Shown: positions 27,484-36,971, numbered from the stretch's first letter. The stretch is DNA of 64,000 nucleotides from UBA1479 sp002706405 (GCA_963972255.1 CAXATO010000004.1:62001-126000), one strand, 5' to 3'. Program-made: numbers and translations. The notes: generated by a model from the letters alone, not told the origin.

Positions 27484-28935
27484 TCAGGCGTCGGACCTGC
27501 CCCTGTGCAGCCGCGTCGCGCCCCACCTGATTAAAGCGGACAACATCAAACCCGTGGCTACGGCCATCGGAAACAGCATGGCCACATTGTAGCGAGGAAT
27601 ATTGAGGGATGTGAACGCCTGCAGGCCCAGAACGAAGACGGGAACGGCGGCAAGGGTCGCCACGGGCCAGCGATAAGGCCGTCCCCAGGCACCGCAAAAC
27701 AGGGCGACCAGGGCCGCCAGGCCGATCATGCCCGCATATTTGCCGACAAACACGCCGCGCCAACTGAGCAGCAGCGATACCGCCACATGCTTCGGCAGAT
27801 CACCGAAAATCTTTTCCGAGATCAGCCAGCTGCGAAGCGCGTTCGCGCGCTCCTCTTTGCTGAGTGGGCCCGGCCGCGCCGTTTTCAAGTAAGCTTCCGC
27901 CTCGCCCATGACGTCGCCTCGCACGACCCGGTAAAACGATCCCCGGCCTTCGAACTTCAGGCGCTCCACGGCATCGCGGCCGAACAGTTTTTCGGAAAGC
28001 GAATCACCGAAATCGGGGAGCCAAAAAACCCATCCGGCGGCGTATTCCTGCGGCGTCATCTTGTTGTGAGTTACCCGCGAAACCAGGACGATCCCGGTCG
28101 AGGTCGGCATCAAGGAGCCGAAGAACGTGTAGTTCGCCCAGAACCAGGGCCCCAGGATCGCGAAGAACACGGCGGAAAACCCGATCGACTGCACCAGTCT
28201 TCCGAGAAACGGTCGCCGCGCGCCGGGCAATCTGGCGAAGATGAGAACGGCGACGGCCGGCAGCACCGCATAAATATACGACGCGCGGCTCAAGGCCAGC
28301 AGCCCCAGCGATACGCCACATAGGACGGTCCAGCCGACACCCCGGTCACGCACCGCGTAATACAGGGTGACCAGGAACACCGCGACCAAGGGGAAATATA
28401 CCGCTTCCGTGAGATAGCGGTTCGCGTAGAGCAGCGGCAGCCCGGCCGCCAGCAGGAACGCACCGGCCAACGCCCCGGCGACGGAACTTCGGAACTCCCG
28501 CGCAACGAACCAGACGGAAAGCGCAACCGTAAAGGCCGCCAGAAGATACTGCGGCCAGAACACGGCGGAGAAATCCAGATCACAGGGACCGCGCCCTTTA
28601 TCAGCCTGAGCCATCGTGCAGCGCGCCGAGTCCAGCGCCCGGTCACTGATCGAAAACACCACGCCCAGAAACGCCGGATAAAGCGGCATGACCGTGACAT
28701 CAGAATTCCGGCTTCCGCGGCGATCAATAAGCCGCAGGAACCCGCCGTCCACGGCGTCGATGCCTTCCTGCACGTAGAAACGCTCATCGGCGTAGGGGAC
28801 GCGGTCCAGATGTCCTTTATAAAAGGCCCCAAAGAGCGTCAGCAGCGCGAACAATACAGCCAGCCGCGCCGGGCTTAAAATTCCGGGCCTCAGCGGCGCC
28901 TGGTCCACGGCATTCGCTCCGCCCGTCGCATTCAT
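27484..28935 (-). CDS. GT-C family membrane glycosyltransferase (ArnT/PMT-like)
   Basis: A 483-residue protein with about ten predicted membrane helices. An acidic periplasmic loop just after the first helix, DRVPYADERFYVQEG, is the place of the metal-binding acidic pair in GT-C enzymes. These use polyprenyl-phosphate sugars to decorate lipid A, glycans or proteins in the periplasm. The start at 28935 has GGAGGG six bases upstream; the open frame extends 24 codons more without support. It is divergent from the FAD monooxygenase gene and begins a group of surface-glycan genes. Confidence 0.8.
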   Translation of the reverse strand: MNATGGANAVDQAPLRPGILSPARLAVLFALLTLFGAFYKGHLDRVPYADERFYVQEGIDAVDGGFLRLIDRRGSRNSDVTVMPLYPAFLGVVFSISDRALDSARCTMAQADKGRGPCDLDFSAVFWPQYLLAAFTVALSVWFVAREFRSSVAGALAGAFLLAAGLPLLYANRYLTEAVYFPLVAVFLVTLYYAVRDRGVGWTVLCGVSLGLLALSRASYIYAVLPAVAVLIFARLPGARRPFLGRLVQSIGFSAVFFAILGPWFWANYTFFGSLMPTSTGIVLVSRVTHNKMTPQEYAAGWVFWLPDFGDSLSEKLFGRDAVERLKFEGRGSFYRVVRGDVMGEAEAYLKTARPGPLSKEERANALRSWLISEKIFGDLPKHVAVSLLLSWRGVFVGKYAGMIGLAALVALFCGAWGRPYRWPVATLAAVPVFVLGLQAFTSLNIPRYNVAMLFPMAVATGLMLSALIRWGATRLHRGRSDA

Positions 28936-29050
28936 CGTCACCCTCCTGCCGTGCAAGCGCCCACGTTGCATTACCGCAACGGCATGGTGTATCCAACCAT
29001 TGGTCAAGGGGAAAGCGATAAATTGGATTTGAAATCAAGGACGCCTGCAG

Positions 29051-30196
29051 ATGGATAAGCCGCGATGCGTCCTGATTTCCGGGGCCGGCGTTGCCGGGCT
29101 GACGGCTGCGTTATGGCTGGGCCGTGGCGGCGTCCAGGTCACGGTGGTCGAAAAGGCGCGTGATCGCCGCCTCGGCGGCTATGTCGTCGCCCTGGCGCAT
29201 CAGGCACACCGGGATGCGGAATCCCTCGGCATCATGCCGGCCGTCCGGGCGAGGGGCGCCGGGATCACCCGGTCGCGCTATCTCAATGCCTCGGGCCGGG
29301 TGCTGTTGAAGCTTGAGTACGAGCGGCTGTTCAAAGGCATCGACATCATCCAGATCACCAGGGACGACTTGGTGGAAGCTCTTTACGAGTCGGCCCAACA
29401 CGTCGCCGACATCCGGTTCGAGGAAACCATTGAAAGCCTGAACCAGGATACGAGCGGCGTCGACGTCACCTTCGCCAGCGGCGACCACGGACGATACGAT
29501 GTGGTGATCGGTGCCGACGGGCAAAATTCGCATACTCGGGACCTTGCGTTTTCCAGCGATGACGTCGATCGCCTGCATTTGGGGCTGATGTGCGCAGCCT
29601 TTAGATCTCCCAACGTCCTACGCCTCGAGAACATGTTTGAGAAACATTTGGAACGGCAACGCTACATGGTGGCCCATTCAATGCGTCAGGACGACATGGG
29701 CGTGATCTTCATATGGCAACGGGATAACCCTGATGTGCCGCCCCCGTCGAAGCGGGCCACGGTTCTGCGCGACGCCTTCCGGAATTCGTCCGTCGCCGCA
29801 GCCAAGGCCCTGGACCATTGCCCGGAAGACGGAAATTTTTACATGGACCCGGCGATGATGATCACCATGAACAAATGGAAACGGGGGAGAATCGGGCTGA
29901 TTGGCGACGCCGCCCATACCTTGACGTTGTTTTCCGGGCGCGGCGCGGCGGCGGCGTTCGCCGATGCCGGATATTTGGCACGGGCGTTGATCGATCACCC
30001 GACCGACCGGGCCTTCGACATGTTCGAGGCTGAACGCCTTTCCCACCTGCATTCGATTCAGGTGGCGACCAAGGGGGCGGTGAAATGGTACGTTCCACGA
30101 ACCCCGGTGCGCCATTTCATTCGTGATTCGGCCATGGCAGTATTACCGAACAGGTTTTTCGAAGCGTACTTCCAGCGCAAATATTCAACTGTCTGA
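29051..30196 (+). CDS. FAD-dependent monooxygenase (PHBH/UbiH fold)
   Basis: A 381-residue flavoprotein. The N-terminal dinucleotide fold is GAGVAGLTAALWLGRGG. The DG motif (VVIGADGQNS) and the second FAD motif (RIGLIGDAAHTLTLFSGRGA) are both present, as in aromatic-ring hydroxylases and geranylgeranyl-reductase-like enzymes. The substrate is unknown. It is followed 12 bases later by a polysaccharide deacetylase gene, probably in the same transcript, although no chemical link between them is obvious. Confidence 0.88.
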   Translation: MDKPRCVLISGAGVAGLTAALWLGRGGVQVTVVEKARDRRLGGYVVALAHQAHRDAESLGIMPAVRARGAGITRSRYLNASGRVLLKLEYERLFKGIDIIQITRDDLVEALYESAQHVADIRFEETIESLNQDTSGVDVTFASGDHGRYDVVIGADGQNSHTRDLAFSSDDVDRLHLGLMCAAFRSPNVLRLENMFEKHLERQRYMVAHSMRQDDMGVIFIWQRDNPDVPPPSKRATVLRDAFRNSSVAAAKALDHCPEDGNFYMDPAMMITMNKWKRGRIGLIGDAAHTLTLFSGRGAAAAFADAGYLARALIDHPTDRAFDMFEAERLSHLHSIQVATKGAVKWYVPRTPVRHFIRDSAMAVLPNRFFEAYFQRKYSTV

Positions 30197-30208
30197 CAGG
30201 CCCACGAC

Positions 30209-31096
30209 GTGAGCGATCTCCTGCCCGTTAGTTTCACCTATGATCTTGAAAACCATCTGGAGTCCGAAGATCAGGCCCGTTATGAAAGACCGACCCGGCA
30301 GTTCATGGACCTGTGGGCCGACCGTGGCGTGCGCGGCACTGTGTTCATCGTCGGCGAGGTCGCCCGGCGATCGCCGAACCTGATTCGCGAGATCGCCGAC
30401 GCCGGCCATGAGATCGGCTATCATTCCCATTGCCATCGCCCGCTTGAAATCGAAACACCCGAACGATTCCGCCAGGAAACGGCCGACGACCGCGCCTTCA
30501 TGGAAGACCTGACCGGCAAGCCGGTGGTCGGCTACCGCGCGCCGTCGCTGTCGCTGACCCGGACCGCCGTCTGGACAACCGACATCCTGGCCGACCTGGG
30601 GTTCCGCTATTCGTCCAGCGTGCTGCCCGCCCATTCGCCCATTTACGGCTTTCCCGGCGCGCCCCTGGCGCCGTTCAAATGGCGGTCCGGCCTGATCGAA
30701 CTGCCGACGCCGATCTTTCCGACCCGCTTCTGGGGCGTGCCCTACATCGGCGGCGTGTACCTTCGCTATGTCCCTGCAGCACTGATCCGCATGGCCCATT
30801 CCTGTCAGCCCAAGGACAACGTGCTGCCTTGGTGCTATCTGCACGCCCATGACATCGACGCGGAGGAGCCATTTGGCCGCGTCCGTCACGCCAGTCTGAT
30901 GACCAGCCTGTTGTTATGGATGAACCGGAGCGGCACCTACGCCAAGATCGAACGCCTGTTCGGCGCGGGCGGCGCCCTGCCCTTGGGGGGGCCGCTGATC
31001 GAGCGCATCGAAAACGAACTGGATACGGACGCCCTGCCCTTCTTCGATCCCGACAGGGATCTAGGGCGCCATCCACGACAGGCGGCTGCCGAGTAG
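30209..31096 (+). CDS. Polysaccharide deacetylase (NodB-like)
   Basis: A 295-residue carbohydrate esterase family 4 protein. Metal and catalytic motifs are Asp12 in FTYDLENH, GYHSHCH, GYRAPSLSL and the late YLHAHDID. It resembles the deacetylases found near exopolysaccharide and exosortase loci, which trim acetyl groups from cell-surface sugars. No signal peptide is seen, so it probably acts in the cytoplasm. The GTG start lies 12 bases after the monooxygenase. Its 3' end overlaps the convergent FemAB-like gene by 36 bases. Confidence 0.88.
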   Translation: MSDLLPVSFTYDLENHLESEDQARYERPTRQFMDLWADRGVRGTVFIVGEVARRSPNLIREIADAGHEIGYHSHCHRPLEIETPERFRQETADDRAFMEDLTGKPVVGYRAPSLSLTRTAVWTTDILADLGFRYSSSVLPAHSPIYGFPGAPLAPFKWRSGLIELPTPIFPTRFWGVPYIGGVYLRYVPAALIRMAHSCQPKDNVLPWCYLHAHDIDAEEPFGRVRHASLMTSLLLWMNRSGTYAKIERLFGAGGALPLGGPLIERIENELDTDALPFFDPDRDLGRHPRQAAAE

Positions 31097-32098
31097 CACG
31101 GTCACCGGCAAGGGAAGTTTCCGCCACACCGCGAGCAGAGGCTTCAGTTTCGGATTGTCCGGATGCAGTCCGGGCAGGTCCTGCGGACGCGCCGCGTAGA
31201 ACCGGTAGCGCGCCGGGCGCGGGGAAAAGCCGAAATTGACCTTGAACGCATAGGCCCCGCTGTCGACGAAACTGCGCCCGAAATTGAACCGCGTGACGCC
31301 CCGTGCAAGGGCGCGTTTCATCAGCGCGTAATACATGAAGGCGAAGCCGCCGACGGTGCGGGCTTCGTCCAGCGCCCCAGCGTAATAGGGCAGCACGCAA
31401 TTGCGGTGGTAGAAGCTGAGTACGGCGCAGACAGTCCGGCCGTCTCGACGTATGGCAAGGATATCGACGTCCCCCGCGAAGGTATCAACGAGCCCCCGGA
31501 AGTACGACATTGGCATGGGCGGGGTGCCATGGCCGCGCATGGTGCGGCAGTACAGCGGATAGAATTCATCCAGCGTGCCGTCGACCGCGACAAGACCCGC
31601 TTTCATGCCGCGGCGGACCTCGGCCCGTTGCTTGCGCGGAATCGCCAGAAGCGCCGCTTCCGGCGTATCCGAGATGTCCTTTTCAAAGATCGCGAAATCC
31701 GATGGGCTGTGCCAGCCGCCGTCCGCCGGCACGGCATCGTCCGCGACGTCGCGCAGTTCCAGGTATTTGCCCCCGATCTCGCCCACCAGCGTGACCGCGC
31801 GGGCGATTAGCGCGTCCCGTACCGCTGCCGTTTCCGCCAAAGGCCCGGCGGAAATGCCGAGCGGCATGGAGATCAGCGCCGAGCCGGTGAGCGGGCTGCG
31901 CATCGACATCAGCGGCAGCACGCCGACGACATGCCCGCCCGTGCGGGCGATCAGCGAGGCGTCGCGGTAGGGAAAGCATCCTGCGAGCAGATCCCGCCAA
32001 TCGCCGCGGTGGAAGAACTGGGCATCCGGCGCCGCGTCGACGAAGCCGGACCAGTCCTCCTTGTCCCCCGGCCCCGCGAAATCGACGGCAACCGTCAT
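31061..32098 (-). CDS. FemAB-like GNAT aminoacyl/acyl transferase
   Basis: A 345-residue protein of the FemAB/peptidoglycan-bridge GNAT superfamily. It resembles the group found in exopolysaccharide/PEP-CTERM clusters (FFHRGDWRDLLAGCFPY at the N-terminus; FAFMYYALMKRALARGVTRFNFGRS and AYAFKVNFGF at the C-terminus). The family transfers aminoacyl or acyl groups to cell-surface precursors. Its start overlaps the stop of the methyltransferase gene by four bases (ATGA), so both are translated together. Its end overlaps the convergent deacetylase gene. No exosortase is in view. Confidence 0.8.
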   Translation of the reverse strand: MTVAVDFAGPGDKEDWSGFVDAAPDAQFFHRGDWRDLLAGCFPYRDASLIARTGGHVVGVLPLMSMRSPLTGSALISMPLGISAGPLAETAAVRDALIARAVTLVGEIGGKYLELRDVADDAVPADGGWHSPSDFAIFEKDISDTPEAALLAIPRKQRAEVRRGMKAGLVAVDGTLDEFYPLYCRTMRGHGTPPMPMSYFRGLVDTFAGDVDILAIRRDGRTVCAVLSFYHRNCVLPYYAGALDEARTVGGFAFMYYALMKRALARGVTRFNFGRSFVDSGAYAFKVNFGFSPRPARYRFYAARPQDLPGLHPDNPKLKPLLAVWRKLPLPVTVLLGSRLSWMAP

Positions 32099-32874
32099 CC
32101 GACCGTGCCCTGATCCGCCGCATCGATCTCCCGACGCAGGACCACGCAGTTGGATGCCCCGACGGCGCGGGCCAGTAGGGAACCGGCGTCATGCAAGGCC
32201 GGTTTTCCGAACGGCAGAGTGCGCCCTGCGGTGACGGTGGTAAGCCCAAACGCCGCCGCCCGCTTCTTGATCATGTCTATGGTGTGGTCACGATGATCAA
32301 CCATCTGCCGACGACGCAGTTTGTCGATCACCAAATGGATCCAATGGGCGAAATCATGAAGCCACGAACGGCTCCGCCAGAGCATGATCAAATGGCCGCC
32401 GGGCTTGAGAATTCGGGCGGCCTCGAAAAGGAACTGATCGGCGCCCTCATCCGATTGAGTTTGCAGGAACTGACCGCATACCGCCCGGCCGACTGACGCC
32501 CCCGTGACCGGGAGGTGGAACGCATCGCCGCGTATCACCGGAAGACCGTTTTCGTACGCCGACTGGCAAGCGTCCTCGTTGTAGTCAAGGCCGAACACGA
32601 AACGACCGCCCACAACGGCATCGTCTTTTCTGAACATCAATCCCGATCCGCAGGCGATGTCGATCAACGGCCCTTCCGGATCCTCGATACCGGCAAGCAG
32701 GTCATGGACCAAAGTGCGCTCCCGGTAGAAAAACCTGGGCGAAAGATAGCCGTTCGCCCTGGGGTCCGTCGGCGCGAACTGGGCCCTTAAATGATCGTAG
32801 ATACGGTTTGTTCCCCTGTCAGCCTGTATCAATTTTCCAATCCCGGTGCTGGGAGTTCTGACCGCATCGACCAC
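32095..32874 (-). CDS. SAM-dependent methyltransferase, class I
   Basis: A 259-residue methyltransferase. AdoMet motif I is LIDIACGSGLMF; the acidic end of beta-2 is VFGLDYNEDA; ARILKPGGHLIML is the usual post-motif. It probably methylates a sugar, lipid or small metabolite in the surface-glycan pathway, judging from its translational coupling to the FemAB-like gene. The start is a GTG with a weak TTGGA site, so the exact N-terminus is uncertain. Confidence 0.85.
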   Translation of the reverse strand: MVDAVRTPSTGIGKLIQADRGTNRIYDHLRAQFAPTDPRANGYLSPRFFYRERTLVHDLLAGIEDPEGPLIDIACGSGLMFRKDDAVVGGRFVFGLDYNEDACQSAYENGLPVIRGDAFHLPVTGASVGRAVCGQFLQTQSDEGADQFLFEAARILKPGGHLIMLWRSRSWLHDFAHWIHLVIDKLRRRQMVDHRDHTIDMIKKRAAAFGLTTVTAGRTLPFGKPALHDAGSLLARAVGASNCVVLRREIDAADQGTVG

Positions 32875-33024
32875 TCCAATTTAAACATTTGCGATGAAGA
32901 TGTACTCTGATGCCTGCGGTTTTTCCAGGCCGCCTTGACGTCTCCGCCGGACATTGAAGCGATTCAATATTCCTCTTGGCCTGCCGCTGGCGCCTCTTTT
33001 TCGCGTCAGCCCGTGGCGCAAGGT

Positions 33025-34077
33025 TCAGCGTCCAGGAACCGCTCCTGTGAAGACTCCCTTGGCCCCGAATACGGCATCGGCCAGGGATGGCGGTGCATCG
33101 GCCTGTGCGCGGCGGCGCAGCCGCCACACCGCCAAGATCGCCCCCCGAACGGCAAATATCGCGGCAGCTCCCCCCAGGATGGACAATCGCACCCAGACCG
33201 CCAGGACCGCCGCCGCCGCCAACGGCATCCCGTAGACCGCCAGAACCCCGGCCAGAATGCCTTCGCTGGCGCCGAACCCGGCCACGGTCTGCAGCGGCAG
33301 CACACCGCCGATTTCGGCCAACTGCCCGGCGAAGACCGCGCGCGGCAGAGTCAGGTCGAGACCAAGGCCCGTGAGAATAAGATAATAGGTCGCCACGTTC
33401 GCGAACCAGGCGAACAGGCTGACGGAAAAAAGCGCAAGCCGAGCCCGCAAACTGACCCCGCGATTCCAGTTTCGGGCCTGGGCGAAGAGGCGGAACGCCT
33501 TACCCAACAATCCGCGGCACGGCAAGCCGCGGACAGTCCGGATGCGCAGCAGGCCCGACGCTGCCCATTCAAGGACGCGGGTCAGATTGGCGATGACCCC
33601 GAGCACAAGCAACATGAGCCCGGCCAGCATCGCCGGCAACATGCCCGCATCCACCCCGCCGGCGATCACCCAGGGCAGGACAATGCAAAGATTGATGGCG
33701 ATACAGGTAACGTCCAACAGACGGAGCAGAACCAGGTTCCCGACGCCGGCGCCCAGCTTGCGGCCCGTGCGGGCGGCGATCAGAAACGGATAGTAGCCAT
33801 CGCCCATCCGGGCCGGCAGAAAGACCATCAGGAAATTATGCAGTAATGTCATGTCGAGCAGCGGCGCAAAACGGACCTTGCCGCGCCCGCCCATCGCAAG
33901 CCACAGGCGCAACGCCATGAAGGACAGGGTCACGAAATAGGTCATCACCGCCATTCCGAGAAGCCGGGGGACCGGCGCGACGGCGCCGTCCTCCAGGTCG
34001 AGCGCCTGCTGAACGGCCAGCAGGGCAAGCGCGACCAGCAACACGAGAACCAAGGCGACGGAGATTTTTTTGATCAT
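33025..34077 (-). CDS. Lysylphosphatidylglycerol synthase-type membrane protein (UPF0104)
   Basis: A 350-residue integral membrane protein with about eight helices of the LPG-synthase/AglD N-terminal type (LLHNFLMVFLPARMGDGYYPFL and QLAEIGGVLPLQTVAGFGASEGI are family signatures). It lacks the soluble aminoacyl-transfer domain of MprF, so it is the flippase-like half alone. Such proteins may move lipid-linked sugars or lipids across the membrane. The ATG at 34077 is chosen; an ATG at 34098 is also possible. It lies near the other glycan genes on the same strand. Confidence 0.8.
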   Translation of the reverse strand: MIKKISVALVLVLLVALALLAVQQALDLEDGAVAPVPRLLGMAVMTYFVTLSFMALRLWLAMGGRGKVRFAPLLDMTLLHNFLMVFLPARMGDGYYPFLIAARTGRKLGAGVGNLVLLRLLDVTCIAINLCIVLPWVIAGGVDAGMLPAMLAGLMLLVLGVIANLTRVLEWAASGLLRIRTVRGLPCRGLLGKAFRLFAQARNWNRGVSLRARLALFSVSLFAWFANVATYYLILTGLGLDLTLPRAVFAGQLAEIGGVLPLQTVAGFGASEGILAGVLAVYGMPLAAAAVLAVWVRLSILGGAAAIFAVRGAILAVWRLRRRAQADAPPSLADAVFGAKGVFTGAVPGR

Positions 34078-34277
34078 CGGCGGATTATGCGAGGCCATAC
34101 CTGATGGGGAAAGACCAAACCCGGCGCGAACAGCAATAAGTCGACGGGAAGCCACGGAACGGGCACGCCCCGCCACCGACGCCCGCGTCCGTCAAGGTGA
34201 CTTGACCTTGTCCCTCGAAAGGGTTGCGGTATCATCAGCGGTGCCGGCATCAAGCCAGCTCAAAGGAGGACCTCCAC

Positions 34278-35336
34278 ATCAAAACCGCACCGACCCTGTT
34301 CGAGCCGCCCGCCCGCCCGCAGTATGCCCGGGGCGACCACACGCCCCTGTTCGCCTGCCGCGATTCAGAGGGCCGCACCTTCGAATTCTATTCCGCCGTC
34401 ACCGGCGCGCCGACGATCCTCTTGTTCACCGGCGGCCGGAACCTTGCGGAACTGACCAAGGGGGGGCTCGATCCGGCGGCACTCGCGGCCGGCGGCGCCC
34501 AAATCGTGACCCTGGTGCCCGGCGATACGACGGTGGCGGCGACCCAGAAAGAAGCCGCGGCCTGGCCGCATCGGGTGATGGCCGATCCGGGGTCCGAAAT
34601 CACCAACGGGTTCGCGGGCCTGTCCGGCGTCGCGGCGCCGGCAGTCTATGTGCTCGACCCCAATCAACGCCTGGTCGGCGTGCGCGGACTCGGCGACGGT
34701 GCCGCCGGCCTTGAAGGCTGGCTTGCCGACATGCTGCCCCAGGCCCGCCACGACCGGGAACAAGCCGTGGTGCAGCGGGCCGCGCCAGCGCTGCTCGTTC
34801 CCCGCGCGCTGGACCCCGAGGACTGCGCCTGGCTGATCGGCCTGTGGCACAACGGGCCGCGCGACGACGGCACGGTCGCCGTTGGGTCATCCGCCGGCGG
34901 CGGCGTCCAGGTGGTGCCGACGACCAAGCGGCGCGAGGACTATTACATGCGCGACAAGGCGCTGGAGCAGAAACTGCTGAACCGGCTGATGCCGCGCCTA
35001 GTGCCCGAAGTCTCGAAAGCCTTCCATTTCGAGGGCTATTCGGTCGAGACCTTCAAGATCGGATGCTACAAGGCCGAGAAGGCGGGCTTCTTCACCGTTC
35101 ACCGCGACGACACCAGCCCGGCGACCAAGCACCGTAAGTTCGCGGTGACGCTCAACCTGAATACGGACGAGTACGAAGGCGGCGATTTGCGCTTTCCCGA
35201 ATACGGACCGGAATTATATCGCCCGGAAAAAGGGGCGGCGGTCGTGTTTTCCTGTTCCCTGCTGCACGAAGTTCTGCCCGTGACCAAGGGCCACCGCTTC
35301 GTGCTGCTGACGTTCCTGAACGTACCGGTTCAATAG
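34278..35336 (+). CDS. Redoxin-like domain fused to a 2OG-Fe(II) oxygenase; apparent AUC start
   Basis: A protein of about 352 residues. The first 150 residues resemble a peroxiredoxin/thioredoxin fold (ILLFTGGRNLAEL, VYVLDPNQRLVGVRG) but lack an obvious catalytic CxxC. The C-terminal part is a prolyl-4-hydroxylase-type 2OG-Fe(II) oxygenase, with iron ligands in TVHRDD (His, Asp) and SLLHEVLPV (His) and the oxoglutarate Arg in HRFVLL. A perfect AAGGAGG at 34263-34269 stands eight bases before an in-frame ATC codon; no ATG, GTG or TTG follows in frame for over 100 bases. The only other option is a TTG at 34224 without a ribosome site. The substrate is unknown. Confidence 0.78.
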   Translation: MKTAPTLFEPPARPQYARGDHTPLFACRDSEGRTFEFYSAVTGAPTILLFTGGRNLAELTKGGLDPAALAAGGAQIVTLVPGDTTVAATQKEAAAWPHRVMADPGSEITNGFAGLSGVAAPAVYVLDPNQRLVGVRGLGDGAAGLEGWLADMLPQARHDREQAVVQRAAPALLVPRALDPEDCAWLIGLWHNGPRDDGTVAVGSSAGGGVQVVPTTKRREDYYMRDKALEQKLLNRLMPRLVPEVSKAFHFEGYSVETFKIGCYKAEKAGFFTVHRDDTSPATKHRKFAVTLNLNTDEYEGGDLRFPEYGPELYRPEKGAAVVFSCSLLHEVLPVTKGHRFVLLTFLNVPVQ

Positions 35337-35407
35337 CCCCGTGCGGCCGCCCGAGGCGGACCTATTTCAGGGAACTTGTCGGTATTCTTCGGGAAAAACA
35401 AAGGAAA

Positions 35408-35484
35408 TGGCGCGCCCGGGAAGATTCGAACTCCCAACCTCCTGATCCGTAGTCAGACGCTCTATCCAGTTGAGCTACGGGCGC
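35408..35484 (-). tRNA. tRNA-Arg (anticodon ACG)
   Basis: A 77-base cloverleaf with acceptor stem GCGCCCG/CGGGCGC, a D-arm starting TAGCTC, anticodon loop CTACGGA, T-loop TTCGAAT and encoded CCA. ACG (read as ICG after deamination) decodes CGU, CGC and CGA. The gene is complete. Confidence 0.95.
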
Positions 35485-35682
35485 TTGTGACTGGGCCGCT
35501 GAGGGCCCCCGTCAGGAAGGAGCCGGACACTACTCCAGCACTTCCTCGTTTGCAAGCGCTAGGAGCGATCTTGGATAAAGGCGTCCCGGATTAAAGGTCG
35601 TCAAACGGCGAATCTTCGTATTAAAATAGGAACTTGTGGTGCTCCGGGGCTTTGAGTACACTCGCCCGGAAACTGAGGGGTG

Positions 35683-35704
35683 GGGTATGTTTATCGACAT
35701 ACCC
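35683..35704 (+). promoter_or_regulatory. Leader hairpin upstream of the lipoprotein gene
   Basis: An 8-base perfect stem gggtatgt/acataccc with a six-base loop, about 60 bases before the lipoprotein start. A second short stem, ctccg/cggag, follows nearer the gene. No T-run follows, so it is not a terminator. A role in mRNA stability or control is possible. Confidence 0.35.
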
Positions 35705-35765
35705 GCTGGGGATTTATAAACAACTCCGGTTTATATCGGAGAAGAACCAAGGGCTCGCGGACGAG

Positions 35766-36944
35766 ATGGATTTTCCGAAACTGAGAGTTCTTTTGGCGGG
35801 GGCCGTGTTATTCACGGGGGCATGTTCATTTGACGAGGACCTTTGGCCCTCGTTAAGCGCATCGGAACCTGCAGCCAAATCGGCGACCGCCGACGAACAG
35901 CCGGAAACGGTTTCGTCGCAGACGGCGAGTGCGCAAGACGCCGCGACGCAGCAGGCGACCGCTTTGGCGGCCAATCAGCCTGCCCTGGGTTCGACCAAGT
36001 TCGTGCCGACCGGCGTCACGCCCGGCGACACGACCGGCACCTTCGTCGGCAAAAAGGTCCAGGAACTGCGCGACGAGCTGCAGAAACTGCAAAGCTCGAT
36101 CCTGCAGCATAATGAACAGCTTCAGTCGGTGCGTTCGCGCATCGTCGAAAGTTCGCAGCAGTACCACGGCACCATCGCCGCCGTTAAATCCCGCCTGCAG
36201 GTCGGCACGACCCGCGGCAACCCGGTTCTCGTGCAGCAGTTCAACACCGCGCAGCAGGATTTGAACCGTCTCAGCCAGGACATCGGCGAAATGAACAAGC
36301 TGTCCACGGGCGTGGCCAGCGATTCCACCCTGGCTTCGTTCCTGACGGAAAGCGTGCGCGCCGCCTTCAAGGTGTCCGGCGCCGTCGACGAGGACCACCG
36401 CCAGCTTGCCATTCTCGAGGACGAGGTCGACCAGACCGTCGTTCTGATCGACCGCTTGCACCGCGAAGTGACCGAGGACGTGCGCCGCCAGTCGAGCTGG
36501 ATCGGCGCCGAACAGCGCAACTTGGTGCAGATCTCGGCCGGTATCCGCCAGGGCGAATCCCTCGGCTCGTCGCTGCTTGATGCCGCCGTCACCGGCCGCG
36601 GCCCGGGCGCCAGCCAGGTTGCCGCCCCCGCCGATACGGCCGGTCGCCGCCCCTTGGTGGTGATCCGCTTCGATCGGCCGAACGTGCCTTATCAGCAGGC
36701 CCTTTACACGGCCGTCAGCCGCGCCCTTGAAAGCCATCCGACCGCCGTGTTCGACCTGGTTGCGGTCGCCCCCTCGGCCGGCGGGTCCGCACGGGTCGCC
36801 ATCAACACGAACAAGGCCAAGCGCCACGCCGAAGACGTTAAGCGCTCGCTGGTGGAAATGGGCCTGCCGCCGACGCGCGTGGCCGTGTCCGCCAAGACGC
36901 TGGCCGCCGCCAAGACGAACGAGGTCCATCTCTACGTTCGTTAA
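35766..36944 (+). CDS. Coiled-coil lipoprotein with OmpA-like C-terminal domain, unknown
   Basis: A 392-residue protein. Residues 1-20 form a lipoprotein-type signal (VLLAGAVLFTGAC, with an atypical lipobox TGAC). A Ser/Thr/Ala/Gln-rich linker follows. The centre is a helical, coiled-coil-like region (KVQELRDELQKLQSSILQHN; IVESSQQYHGTIAAVKSRLQ). The last 100 residues (LVVIRFDRPNVPYQQALYTA … VKRSLVEMGLPPTRVAV) have the alternating strand-helix pattern of OmpA/MotB domains, but the peptidoglycan-binding signature is not clear. It may tie the outer membrane to another envelope part. It stands alone and ends in a strong terminator. Confidence 0.7.
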   Translation: MDFPKLRVLLAGAVLFTGACSFDEDLWPSLSASEPAAKSATADEQPETVSSQTASAQDAATQQATALAANQPALGSTKFVPTGVTPGDTTGTFVGKKVQELRDELQKLQSSILQHNEQLQSVRSRIVESSQQYHGTIAAVKSRLQVGTTRGNPVLVQQFNTAQQDLNRLSQDIGEMNKLSTGVASDSTLASFLTESVRAAFKVSGAVDEDHRQLAILEDEVDQTVVLIDRLHREVTEDVRRQSSWIGAEQRNLVQISAGIRQGESLGSSLLDAAVTGRGPGASQVAAPADTAGRRPLVVIRFDRPNVPYQQALYTAVSRALESHPTAVFDLVAVAPSAGGSARVAINTNKAKRHAEDVKRSLVEMGLPPTRVAVSAKTLAAAKTNEVHLYVR

Positions 36945-36971
36945 CCGACGACATTCACTGCAAATCCGGAT

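Noticed and set aside
25842..27530. 562-codon open frame on the plus strand
   Set aside because: It is antisense to the MFS and CoA-transferase genes; the translation is rich in Asp, Gly, Gln and His in a way typical of shadow frames.
35376..35594. 72-codon open frame across tRNA-Arg
   Set aside because: It reads through the tRNA gene and has no protein-like features.
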